A stretch of 9,188 nucleotides of DNA from NCBI GenBank assembly GCA_036570465.1, contig DATCYD010000345.1, positions 1-9,188 of the forward strand, in the 5' to 3' direction. The stretch comes from Anseongella sp036570465 (GTDB lineage: Bacteria > Bacteroidota > Bacteroidia > Sphingobacteriales > Sphingobacteriaceae). Positions 1 through 6,623 of this stretch are shown piece by piece; the first letter of the stretch is position 1, and each line of letters begins with the position of its first letter. The position numbers and the translations under genes are program-made. The notes beneath the pieces are model-generated. The model did no database searches. It was not told the origin of the DNA and saw only the letters and a program-made list of their open reading frames with translations.

Positions 1-1
1 C

Positions 2-493
2 GCACGTGTGACCACTGACTATCTGAATATGCAGATCGAAGCCGGGGTGAATGCTGTCCAATTATTCGATTCCTGGGCCGAAACCCTTTGCTGGGACGAT
101 TACCAGGAATTCGCTCACCGGTATGTTGCGGAAATTATTGCCGGTCTGAACCGGAAAGACATACCGGTGATCTCTTTCTGTAAAGGTAGTTCGGTGTTTG
201 CGCCGCTGATGGCCGAGGCCAAACCCGATGTGATTTCCATCGACTGGAATGCTAATCTGGCTACTCTGAAACGATCGCTTCCGGAAGGCATTGCCGTACA
301 AGGCAACCTGGATCCGGTGATTCTATACGCCGAAAAATCAGTAATAAAGAATCGGATTAACCGGTTGTTTGAACAGATGCAGGGCGAAAACGGCTTTGTC
401 TTCAACCTGGGCCATGGAATCATGCCTGATATGCCATTTGAGCATATCAAATACGCTGTTGACGTGATAAAGGATTATAAATGGCAAAAGTAG
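2..493 (+). CDS. hemE: Uroporphyrinogen decarboxylase, C-terminal part (5' end outside window)
   Basis: This enzyme decarboxylates uroporphyrinogen III to coproporphyrinogen III in the cytoplasm, a step of haem synthesis. The reading frame is open to the left edge, so the GTG at position 8 is an internal Val codon rather than a start. About 163 residues of a family usually near 340 are visible. Family signatures seen are the AVQLFDSWAE segment near the left end, the GNLDPVILYA stretch around residue 100 of the visible part, and the terminal FNLGHGIMPDMPFE motif, where the NLGHG loop is characteristic of HemE. The stop (TAG, 491-493) lies inside the next gene, hemG, whose ATG is at 481, so the two are probably translationally coupled. 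No frameshift or missing core motif is seen in the visible half. The related methyltransferase members of the URO-D superfamily are unlikely, given the hemG neighbour and these motifs. Confidence 0.95.
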   Translation, partial: ARVTTDYLNMQIEAGVNAVQLFDSWAETLCWDDYQEFAHRYVAEIIAGLNRKDIPVISFCKGSSVFAPLMAEAKPDVISIDWNANLATLKRSLPEGIAVQGNLDPVILYAEKSVIKNRINRLFEQMQGENGFVFNLGHGIMPDMPFEHIKYAVDVIKDYKWQK

Positions 494-1809
494 CGATACT
501 TGGAGGAGGGATCTCCGGCCTGGCTACCGCCTGGTACCTGAAAAAAAGGTACCCGGAACTGGTGGTGGATGTCTTTGAAAAGAAAGACCATGCCGGAGGA
601 AACATCCACAGTATCCACCTGGGCGGACAGATCAGTGAACTGGGACCCCGGGGGATCCGTCCGAAAGGAAAAGGAAAATATTTTCTGCAGCTGGTCCATG
701 AGCTTGGCCTGCAGGATGAGTTGATCAAGTCTGGTAAGCAGGCCCGGAAGCGGTATCTGTATATGGACGGGGAGCTGGAACGGTTACCTTCCGGTCCTTT
801 AGCTTTGTTCGGATCCAAACCTCTCAGGGGCTGGTGGAAAGCCATCCGGAACGAGTTTCGGGATAAGGTGCCCCCTTCCCCCGATGGAGAGGAAGAAACG
901 GTTTATGAATTTATAGAGCGCCGGTTTGGGGCACATCTGGTGGAAACCCTGGCCGATCCCTTTTTCTCCGGCATCTACGCGGGCGATATCCGCAAGCTTT
1001 CAGCATTGGCCGTGATTCCGCATATGATGGAATATGAAGAAAAATACGGCAGCGTAATTAAAGGGTTCCTGGCTGAGCCGGCTGATGAAACCGGCATAGA
1101 ACAATCATTCGGAGACCTGGAAAAATCTCCCCTGTTAACTCTCAGGGGCGGGATGAAACAACTTTGCGATCGCATGGCAGATGTGTTGGGCGAAAGTCTG
1201 CATACCGGGAGCGCTGTCACTGATCTTTCGCTGTTGCTGAAGGAGTACGACAAAGTGATCAGTACGCTGCCAGCCTATGTGCTTTCCGGTTTGGTGGATG
1301 AGCCGCTGCGTACATGTTTACAATCGATCGAATATGCGCCTATTGCCGTTGTGGTGCTCAATTTCAACGAGCAAGTGGATGTTCCCCAAGGGTTTGGCTA
1401 TCTTGTTGCTTCCAATCAGGAACAGCCAATTTTGGGTTGTGTATTCAATGATCAGACTTTTCCCGAACTGTCTGCCGGGAAAGGGTCTTCTTTCACCGTC
1501 ATGATCGGTGGCAGTCGCATGAAGGACTTCTTTCGTTACAACAACTCCGACTTCCTTTCCATTGCCCGGGAAACCCTGACCGTCCATCTGAAAAACACGC
1601 GGTTCCGGGTTCCTGACAGCTCCTTCGTACAGGTGTGGCCACAGGCTATCCCACAATACAATACCGGACACCTGAAAACCCTGGAAGCAATCCGAAGAGA
1701 AACCAAAGACACCCGACTGGTTGTTTCAGGCAATTTTGTGGGAGGCATTGCGGTGTCTGATTGCATTCGTCATGCCAATGCAGTTGTGGAATCACTTGAA
1801 TTGAAGTAA
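481..1809 (+). CDS. hemG: Protoporphyrinogen oxidase (oxygen-dependent, HemG/HemY type)
   Basis: This FAD flavoprotein of 442 residues oxidises protoporphyrinogen IX to protoporphyrin IX, the step before iron insertion. Its length is typical of the family. The N-terminus has the dinucleotide-binding fold: GGGISGLATAWYL at residues 8-20, with the ribose-binding acid in VFEK near residue 33. ELGPRGIR follows at 53-60, a signature of PPO-type amine oxidases. The middle contains FFSGIYAGDIRKLSALAVIP (about 163-182). The C-terminus carries GNFVGGIAVSDCIRHA, matching the second FAD-contacting segment. The start at 481 is supported by an AAGGA-type ribosome site six bases upstream, inside hemE. The 13-base overlap with hemE suggests co-transcription and coupling. 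A coproporphyrinogen oxidase activity, as in Gram-positive HemY, cannot be excluded from sequence alone, but Bacteroidota normally use the protoporphyrin route. Confidence 0.93.
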   Translation: MAKVAILGGGISGLATAWYLKKRYPELVVDVFEKKDHAGGNIHSIHLGGQISELGPRGIRPKGKGKYFLQLVHELGLQDELIKSGKQARKRYLYMDGELERLPSGPLALFGSKPLRGWWKAIRNEFRDKVPPSPDGEEETVYEFIERRFGAHLVETLADPFFSGIYAGDIRKLSALAVIPHMMEYEEKYGSVIKGFLAEPADETGIEQSFGDLEKSPLLTLRGGMKQLCDRMADVLGESLHTGSAVTDLSLLLKEYDKVISTLPAYVLSGLVDEPLRTCLQSIEYAPIAVVVLNFNEQVDVPQGFGYLVASNQEQPILGCVFNDQTFPELSAGKGSSFTVMIGGSRMKDFFRYNNSDFLSIARETLTVHLKNTRFRVPDSSFVQVWPQAIPQYNTGHLKTLEAIRRETKDTRLVVSGNFVGGIAVSDCIRHANAVVESLELK

Positions 1810-1818
1810 ACTTGTCGC

Positions 1819-2961
1819 ATGCGCAGCCTGCTTGTTTTATTTCTGCTGAGTTCTTGCCTGTTTCCTGCCTATGCGCAGCTGGATAACGACGCACTGCAAC
1901 AGCAGTTCCCACAAGCAACGGCCGATGGGAAATCTCTGGCCCTGGACATTTTCAGCTACAATTATTTCCGGAATTACGAATACTTCAATGACTTTGCTGA
2001 CGGACTCACCTACTACGGACTTCAACTTCGTCCACAATTGGTCTTTCGCCCCAACAGGCATCTGGCACTTTACGCAGGCGCCTATCTATCCAAAGATTTC
2101 GGGGAGGCCGGCTTTCACGAAATACAACCGGTATTAGGCATCCGGTACGAAAAAAATGGAGTTACATTTACCAGCGGGGCCATCGACCCCCATATTTCCC
2201 ACGGTTATATAGAACCCTTGCTGGATTACGATATGGCCATCACCGAGCCTGTAGAATACGGTACCCAGCTTAAATTTGACCGGCGCTTGCATCGAACTGA
2301 TCTCTGGGTGAGCTGGAGAAACATGATCTACAAACCTTCCGGTGAACAGGAAGAAATCCTGGGCGGAGTAAACACCCGGCTGCACCTGCTGAAAAAAGAA
2401 GGACATTCCCTGTCGCTTCCCATTCAGATGCTGGGCTGGCATCGGGGGGGACAGATAGACACTACATCGCTGGAAACCATTACACAGGTAAATCTGGCCG
2501 CCGGTATAGAGTATGCCTGGGAACGAGAGGGAGCTGTTGAAAGACTGTTTACCAAAAATTACCTGGTCGCATCCGGCAACAGCAGCGACCTGGCCCCCTA
2601 TAAGCGCGGAAGTGCCCTTTATCTGAATGCCGGAATAGAAACTCAATGGCTGGATGCCATGGTTTCCTTTTGGAGCGGACACCGTTTCTCTGCTCCGGTG
2701 GGCGCGCCGGTTTTTCAATCCGTTTCCTCCCACATCGACCATCCCGGCCTGTTGCAGGATGATCGCCGCCTGCTTTTCCTACGCCTGAAGAAAGATTTCA
2801 CCCTGGCCGAAGAACTCTTTGTCAGTGCCCGCCTGGAACCGTTCTATGACTTCGACGGTGAATATGCCGATTATTCCATGAGTCTCTACCTGGTGTATCA
2901 GGGCTTTTTTGGGAAAGTTTTTCTCCCGCGGGAGCGGCAAGCCGCCTGGCCAGGGCGGTAA
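1819..2961 (+). CDS. Exported protein, predicted outer-membrane beta-barrel, function unknown
   Basis: I do not recognise a named family for this 380-residue protein. It starts with a signal peptide: MR, a hydrophobic core at residues 3-16, and a probable signal peptidase I cut after AYA, leaving Gln at about residue 20. An LSSC lipobox-like string at 10-13 is present, but the hydrophobic run continues past the Cys, so a lipoprotein is less likely. The rest alternates polar and aromatic/hydrophobic residues with short turns, for example YYGLQLRPQLVF, LALYAGAYLS, TDLWVSWRNMIY and the closing MSLYLVYQGFF. That is the pattern of amphipathic barrel strands. The gene begins nine bases after hemG with no clear ribosome site, so it is probably the third gene of the hem operon. 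The last 15 or so codons lie antisense to a DUF2723 relic, so the native C-terminus may have been altered. A link to haem or porphyrin handling is only suggested by position. Confidence 0.75.
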   Translation: MRSLLVLFLLSSCLFPAYAQLDNDALQQQFPQATADGKSLALDIFSYNYFRNYEYFNDFADGLTYYGLQLRPQLVFRPNRHLALYAGAYLSKDFGEAGFHEIQPVLGIRYEKNGVTFTSGAIDPHISHGYIEPLLDYDMAITEPVEYGTQLKFDRRLHRTDLWVSWRNMIYKPSGEQEEILGGVNTRLHLLKKEGHSLSLPIQMLGWHRGGQIDTTSLETITQVNLAAGIEYAWEREGAVERLFTKNYLVASGNSSDLAPYKRGSALYLNAGIETQWLDAMVSFWSGHRFSAPVGAPVFQSVSSHIDHPGLLQDDRRLLFLRLKKDFTLAEELFVSARLEPFYDFDGEYADYSMSLYLVYQGFFGKVFLPRERQAAWPGR

Positions 2962-3067
2962 TGGTCCAGAAAAGAAAAAGGATCGTAAAAGCGCTCATCA
3001 GGGCGGACGCAAGGTTGGCAAACCAGGCAATGCTGGCCGGGTCATTCCCTGCCAGAAGAGTAAATAC
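2912..3067 (-). pseudogene. Relic of a DUF2723-family membrane protein gene
   Basis: Read on the minus strand from about 3067 down to 2912, this stretch encodes VFTLLAGNDPASIAWFANLA and then SALMSAFTILFLFWTIT, ALARRL and APAGEKLS. From memory this closely matches the second conserved block of DUF2723 proteins (large Bacteroidota membrane proteins of glycosyltransferase-like topology), where forms like SALASAFTILFLFWTITHLARKL are usual. Intact members run to about 1000 residues. Here only about 52 codons remain. Upstream, the same frame meets a TAG at 3079-3077, with no trace of the expected preceding block. Downstream, resemblance stops and the frame runs antisense into the neighbouring barrel gene until a TGA near 2821. 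No plausible start codon precedes the block. It is therefore best read as a deletion or rearrangement scar, not an expressed gene. The family assignment rests on recalled consensus. Confidence 0.65.
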
Positions 3068-3077
3068 CTTTTTCTTC

Positions 3078-3116
3078 TACATTTGTGCAACCATTCAGGC
3101 CATTTTATCATCTTAG
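3078..3116 (+). promoter_or_regulatory. Candidate promoter region for the sigma-factor operon
   Basis: TACATTTG at 3078-3085 exactly matches the Bacteroidota -7 consensus TAnnTTTG, but no TTTG/TTG lies 17-23 bases upstream of it. An alternative is TTTG at 3082-3085 as the -33 element, with CATCTTAG at 3109-3116 as a degenerate -7 box and a long 23-base spacer. Both would give a short leader before the sigma gene at 3171. The region follows directly on the DUF2723 relic. Assignment is tentative, and an ECF-type self-promoter could look different. Confidence 0.3.
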
Positions 3117-3170
3117 AAGTGTAATCAGGAAAGCGGCGAAGGAACTAACAGAAATAAACAGCGACCATTG

Positions 3171-3737
3171 GTGAACGATCCCGTACTTGAAAATTTAATT
3201 ACAGGCTGCAAGCAGGGAGAACGGAAGGCTCAGGAAGCGATTTATGAGCGGTTCGCACCGAAAATGTATGCGCTGTGCCTGCGATATGCCGGGTCGCCTG
3301 ATGATGCGCAGGATGTATTGCAAAACGGGTTTATAAAAATGTTTCGGAAACTGGATGATTTCAGGGGAGAGGGTTCATTTGAAGGCTGGTTGAGACGGAT
3401 CATGGTGACATCGGCCATTGAGTATTGCCGCAAGAACGCTTCCTTGCAGCAACAGCAGTCAATTGATGAAACCCTGAGTGAACGCCTCAGCGATGAACAG
3501 ACGGTCCTTGATCGGATCCATGCGGATGAGCTTGCGGCCTTGATCGGACAGCTTTCACCAGGATACCGGGCCGTGCTGAACCTGTTTGTGATAGAAGGTT
3601 ACAGTCATAAAGAAATAGCAGAAATGCTTGGAATAACAGAAGGTACGTCGAAATCGCAGCTGGCACGTGCCAGGAATATATTGCGGCAAATGATTGCCGG
3701 AAGGGAGGATTATAATTATGCCAAATCAGCAGGATAA
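3171..3737 (+). CDS. RNA polymerase sigma-70 factor, ECF subfamily
   Basis: This protein of about 188 residues directs RNA polymerase to a dedicated promoter set. Region 2 spans roughly residues 10-90. It includes AQEAIYERFAPKMYALCLRY, the DDAQDVLQNGFIKMFRKL helix (the usual DAEDVLQE.F motif of ECF factors) and the promoter-melting helix FEGWLRRIMVTSAIEYCRK. A linker rich in Gln and Glu follows at 92-118. Region 4 lies at about 120-177, with LSPGYRAVLNLFVIEGYSHKEIAEMLGITEGTSKSQLARAR, a complete helix-turn-helix. GTG at 3171 is preferred; TTG at 3168, one codon upstream, is equally possible, and neither has a Shine-Dalgarno site. The stop overlaps the following membrane protein gene by 20 bases, the arrangement of an ECF factor with its own anti-sigma. 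Regulon and signal are not visible here. Confidence 0.93.
   Translation: MNDPVLENLITGCKQGERKAQEAIYERFAPKMYALCLRYAGSPDDAQDVLQNGFIKMFRKLDDFRGEGSFEGWLRRIMVTSAIEYCRKNASLQQQQSIDETLSERLSDEQTVLDRIHADELAALIGQLSPGYRAVLNLFVIEGYSHKEIAEMLGITEGTSKSQLARARNILRQMIAGREDYNYAKSAG
3704..3708 (+). promoter_or_regulatory. Strong ribosome binding site deciding the anti-sigma start
   Basis: GGAGG, within GGGAGG, lies inside the 3' end of the sigma gene, nine bases before ATG 3718. It favours that ATG over the in-frame TTG at 3694, which has no such site. A near-perfect Shine-Dalgarno site is unusual among the starts in this window and suggests that the overlapping gene is initiated independently as well as by coupling. 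Confidence 0.65.
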
Positions 3738-4629
3738 GGATTTTGATTCCCGGATCAAAAACAAGATGGAGAATTTTGCAAAGATGCCTCCGCCAGGACT
3801 TTGGGAATCCATCGATGAGGAATTGAACGGTCCGGCGGCGCTCCGGACTAACTGGGTGATCTCCGGAGCGACGTGGTTGATGATCGCCGCAAGCGTTTGC
3901 CTGCTGGCGGCCGCGGGATTGTGGTTGTACCGCTATCAGCCCTTTCCGGAAGTTGACAAGATTGCTATTATCGGGGAGAAGGATTCAATTTCCTCGCCGA
4001 GGCCGGGTGTGACCATTCTGAACAAGAGCCGTTTCTGGGACGAAGCAAAGCCGGGGGCAGACGATCCGGAGGGTGCCGTGGAGCAGGCCGGTATAACAAC
4101 GGGGCAGACTGATGAAATCAGGCCGCCGGGCTTGCCACAAGGGGAATCCGGTCCACCATCGGAAGAGAAGACAAGGACCAAACCTGAACAAATTGAAACG
4201 TTTTCTGAGCCGGTCATAGCGGCTGCACGGATCCAGGACAGACAGGGCCAGGTAAACGGACATAGCCAAACGCCGGTTAAAGAACGGATCGAACCGGTGG
4301 ACAAGTTGGATAAAGTGTCTAAAGTGGCGATAGAATCATCAGCCAGGGATCCGGTACCCAATCCGGAGGCGCTTGCTGGGTCAGAAGGAGGCATCATGGA
4401 CGTTGCTATGGAAAAGAAATCCATTGTACCCCGGGAAATCCGGGAGGTCGGCGGCGTCGGCGATGCGCTTAATCTGGTAGCTTCGACGATCGACCGCAGT
4501 GACGATAAATTCATCCGTGTCAGAAGAGATGAGGAATCGGGAAAATGGGACGGGATCCGGCTGGATCTTGGAATCGTGACCATTTCCTACAACAAGCCCG
4601 AGAAGAAGAACAGACAACAACGAAATTAA
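3718..4629 (+). CDS. Single-pass membrane protein, probable anti-sigma factor
   Basis: This protein of 303 residues probably binds and restrains the ECF sigma encoded just before it; this is inferred from position and architecture. The cytoplasmic N-terminus (residues 1-45) holds MENFAKMPPPGLWESIDEEL, resembling the short P-P-G-x-W-x-x-I-x-x-x-L segment found in many Bacteroidota anti-sigma proteins. One transmembrane helix follows at about 46-71 (WVISGATWLMIAASVCLLAAAGLWLY). The remaining 230 or so residues should be periplasmic. They are low in complexity, rich in Pro, Glu, Gly and Lys at about 95-225, and end in a more ordered stretch with FIRVRRDEESGKWDGIRLDL. No zinc-binding HxxxCxxC motif of ZAS anti-sigmas and no FecR-like domain was seen. 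The start was chosen from the GGAGG site. The gene overlaps the sigma gene by 20 bases and lies seven bases before a barrel gene. Confidence 0.8.
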   Translation: MPNQQDKDFDSRIKNKMENFAKMPPPGLWESIDEELNGPAALRTNWVISGATWLMIAASVCLLAAAGLWLYRYQPFPEVDKIAIIGEKDSISSPRPGVTILNKSRFWDEAKPGADDPEGAVEQAGITTGQTDEIRPPGLPQGESGPPSEEKTRTKPEQIETFSEPVIAAARIQDRQGQVNGHSQTPVKERIEPVDKLDKVSKVAIESSARDPVPNPEALAGSEGGIMDVAMEKKSIVPREIREVGGVGDALNLVASTIDRSDDKFIRVRRDEESGKWDGIRLDLGIVTISYNKPEKKNRQQRN

Positions 4630-4636
4630 AGGAAAT

Positions 4637-5470
4637 ATGAATAATGCAGGTTATATGAAACGATTTTTTACCATAGCAATAGCCCTGTTTGCCGCGGGGT
4701 CAGTGGCCGCTCAGGAGACCGACAGTGTCGAAACCGATACAGTCAAAACGACGGCAGAGACGACCACCATCGTGGTGACAGGTGATGGTGTTGCGATCAC
4801 TTTTGGCGATAAAGACAAAGACCGGACGATCAGCATTGGTGATAAAGACAAAGAAAAGAAGAAAAAAGGCGCTTTTGATTTCGGCATTTTCAACGGACTG
4901 GACCTCGGCTTTAACGCCTTTATGCTGAACGGCGACCTGAACCTGCCTGCTGAATATGATGATTTTGAACAAAAGATCGGGAATTCCACCAACGTGCAGC
5001 TTCGTTTCCTGAACGTGGATTTTCGTCCCAGCAGTTTCGTGCGGTTGAATTTTGCCCTTGCCCTTGATTACAACGACTGGGCGCTGGAGAACGACGTCAC
5101 CTTGCAGCCCGACCAGGATGTGGTCACGTTCCTGCAGGAAGATATTCATTTCAATAAGAATAAATTCAAAGCGAAATACCTGGCGCTGCCCTTTAACCTG
5201 CAGTTCCGGACAGCCAACGACATCACCTTTGCCGGAGGGTTCGAGCCCCAGTTCCTGCTCCGTGGCAGGGTGAAGCAGCGCAGCGACGAACGAGGCAAGA
5301 CCAAAGTGAACGATAATTTCAACCTGCGCGAATTCCGCTACGCCTGGGTAGGCCGCATCGGATACAATGGCTTTTCCGTATTCTGCCGCTATTATCCGCA
5401 GAGTATCTTCGCAGACGAAGAAGGCCCCGATATGCAGAATATTTCATTTGGGGTGGGTTGGGGGATATAG
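4637..5470 (+). CDS. Outer-membrane beta-barrel protein of the ECF sigma cassette
   Basis: This protein of 277 residues (or 271 from ATG 4655, whose MKRFF start looks more like a signal peptide n-region) is exported. A hydrophobic core at about 10-22 precedes an A-A cut before QETD near residue 25. A Thr/Asp-rich linker (26-52) follows, then two 11-residue charged repeats (54-75) and a Lys run. From about 78 on, alternating strands resemble small Bacteroidota outer-membrane barrels: LDLGFNAFMLNG, NVQLRFLNVDFRPSSFVRLNFALALDY, KYLALPFNLQFR, NGFSVFCRYYP and the terminal NISFGVGWGI. GGA at 4631-4633 could serve either start. It is seven bases from the anti-sigma gene and surely in the same operon. 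It may be a stress-controlled envelope protein or a ligand for the anti-sigma periplasmic domain. The gene ends one base from the convergent neighbour, leaving no room for a terminator. Confidence 0.8.
   Translation: MNNAGYMKRFFTIAIALFAAGSVAAQETDSVETDTVKTTAETTTIVVTGDGVAITFGDKDKDRTISIGDKDKEKKKKGAFDFGIFNGLDLGFNAFMLNGDLNLPAEYDDFEQKIGNSTNVQLRFLNVDFRPSSFVRLNFALALDYNDWALENDVTLQPDQDVVTFLQEDIHFNKNKFKAKYLALPFNLQFRTANDITFAGGFEPQFLLRGRVKQRSDERGKTKVNDNFNLREFRYAWVGRIGYNGFSVFCRYYPQSIFADEEGPDMQNISFGVGWGI
4796..4861 (+). repeat. Two tandem 11-codon repeats in the barrel gene
   Basis: The encoded units are ITFGDKDKDRT and ISIGDKDKEKK, back to back. At the DNA level the 14-mer gataaagacaaaga occurs exactly at 4808-4821 and again at 4841-4854, 33 bases apart, so the copy number change is in frame. 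The peptide is strongly charged and sits between the signal peptide and the barrel. Confidence 0.75.
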
Positions 5471-5471
5471 G

Positions 5472-6611
5472 TCACTTACCGGCCTGTTCCGCGATGAATT
5501 CTTCCAGCATGTAGCCGTATATTAACTTCTTGCTGCTGATTGCCTCTTCGATGTTTTGAAACAGAGGTTTTTCTGGTTCTCCGGGTTGGGCGCTGAGTAG
5601 TTCCACGAAGGTTCTGAGTTGATTCTTGCTCATGACGTGCAGGTTGTCTGACAGGAGAAGCAGGCAGTTGCTGCTCACCAGCGATAACTTTTTCAGCCGG
5701 TTCAGGAACCAGCTTCGGCTACTGATATCCATCTTGTTAAAATAGGCGGCAACCCCTTGCTGTATCTCAGGGTCGTCCCACATGGCATCTGGCATCTTTT
5801 TCATGATGTAGAGCCGGTTTAGCGGAATGCTTTCTCCCACCAGTTTCACCAGACGGTCGCGGTGCAGGTCCATGTCTTCCGGCGATAACTGCTTCAATGC
5901 GTATAGCTGATATTCCGGGCTGCCGGAATACAAGAGTTTGCGTTCGAGGCGGTTGGAATACGAACTGTTTTTATAGATGCTATCGGAATAGTTCGCGATC
6001 CTTTCGGACAGTGGACCGTACACGATATGGTAAATGGTATAGGAGGAATACAGGGCGCCGTCCACGACGGCTTCCTTTACTTCCAGGGCGGTAGCTCCGG
6101 TTACGGCGTCCACCACTTCCGACACTCGTGTTTTTGTATCATCAAGAAGTTCCGACTTGCTTTTTCGCTTGATGATCGAATTGTTGTCGCTGAGCAATTT
6201 ATGCAGCTTGATATAGTCGTCCTGCATGAATTCGAGGTGGTCATTCTTCGTCAGCGGCTCCCCGGCCACAGTATCGTATCCTGCATAATTCCCCAACAGG
6301 TCCCAATAGATACGGATATGCATCAGAGCACACAGAGAATCATCGCATACGGGTGTCGTGATCGAAGAGGTATAAGCTTCCGGTAATCCACTCCCGTCTT
6401 TCAGGAGCATCATGGCGTAATCCACGAACGTGGAATCGTCCGTCAGGGTAAAGGTTTCCTTTTCCGAAGCGACATTCGAAAAATCCCACCCTGGCTGTAC
6501 CATGAAGGGGTGATGATCCGTGACAGGCGCCGGATCGGGAGCCTGGGCCGCTGCAAGCGCGGTTTGCCCGATGATCAGAAAGGTTGTCATTAGACCGGGA
6601 AGGGTCTGCAT
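5472..6611 (-). CDS. Exported protein with CxxxxC pair, TGAT (FMN-site-like) motif and helical C-terminal half
   Basis: This protein of 379 residues has no name I can give with confidence. The N-terminus is a plausible signal peptide, with a hydrophobic stretch to about residue 22 and a cut near AAQA; it lacks Lys/Arg, and Met8 is an alternative start. Conserved-looking blocks in order are PVCDDSLCALMHIRIYWDLLGNYAGY (87-112, Cys89 and Cys94), LTKNDHLEF (120-128), DYIKLHKLLSDNNS (132-145) and VVDAVTGATALEVKEAVVDGALYSSYTIYHIVYG (166-199). D-x-x-[ST]-G-A-T resembles the covalent FMN attachment site of NqrC/RnfG-type FMN-binding domains, here with Thr174 as the candidate residue; the following Ala is atypical. 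From about 230, YALKQLSPEDMD and similar pieces suggest HEAT-like helices. I recall such a domain order in unnamed Bacteroidota and Planctomycetota proteins. It follows the FAD oxidoreductase gene by 12 bases, so they form an operon and perhaps a functional pair. Confidence 0.7.
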   Translation of the reverse strand: MQTLPGLMTTFLIIGQTALAAAQAPDPAPVTDHHPFMVQPGWDFSNVASEKETFTLTDDSTFVDYAMMLLKDGSGLPEAYTSSITTPVCDDSLCALMHIRIYWDLLGNYAGYDTVAGEPLTKNDHLEFMQDDYIKLHKLLSDNNSIIKRKSKSELLDDTKTRVSEVVDAVTGATALEVKEAVVDGALYSSYTIYHIVYGPLSERIANYSDSIYKNSSYSNRLERKLLYSGSPEYQLYALKQLSPEDMDLHRDRLVKLVGESIPLNRLYIMKKMPDAMWDDPEIQQGVAAYFNKMDISSRSWFLNRLKKLSLVSSNCLLLLSDNLHVMSKNQLRTFVELLSAQPGEPEKPLFQNIEEAISSKKLIYGYMLEEFIAEQAGK

Positions 6612-6623
6612 GATCGGTGCGCG

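Noticed and set aside
1819..1860. Lipobox LSSC suggesting a lipoprotein for the hem-linked barrel protein
   Set aside because: The Cys is at residue 13 and hydrophobic residues continue after it to an AYA cut site, which better fits an ordinary signal peptide.
2134..2742. Minus-strand open frame of 202 codons opposite the hem-linked barrel gene
   Set aside because: No recognisable domain; the plus strand has a signal peptide and barrel-strand periodicity.
2909..3124. Plus-strand open frame of 71 codons, rich in Gly and Lys, overlapping the barrel gene's end
   Set aside because: It has no family resemblance and basic low-complexity composition, and it lies opposite the DUF2723 relic, which explains its openness.
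3936..4583. Minus-strand open frame of 215 codons opposite the anti-sigma gene
   Set aside because: Its Ser/Pro-rich composition is a mirror of the plus-strand gene, which has a transmembrane helix, a ribosome site and operon context.
5440..5500. Bidirectional intrinsic terminator between the convergent operons
   Set aside because: There is one base between the stop codons and no convincing GC hairpin with T-runs.
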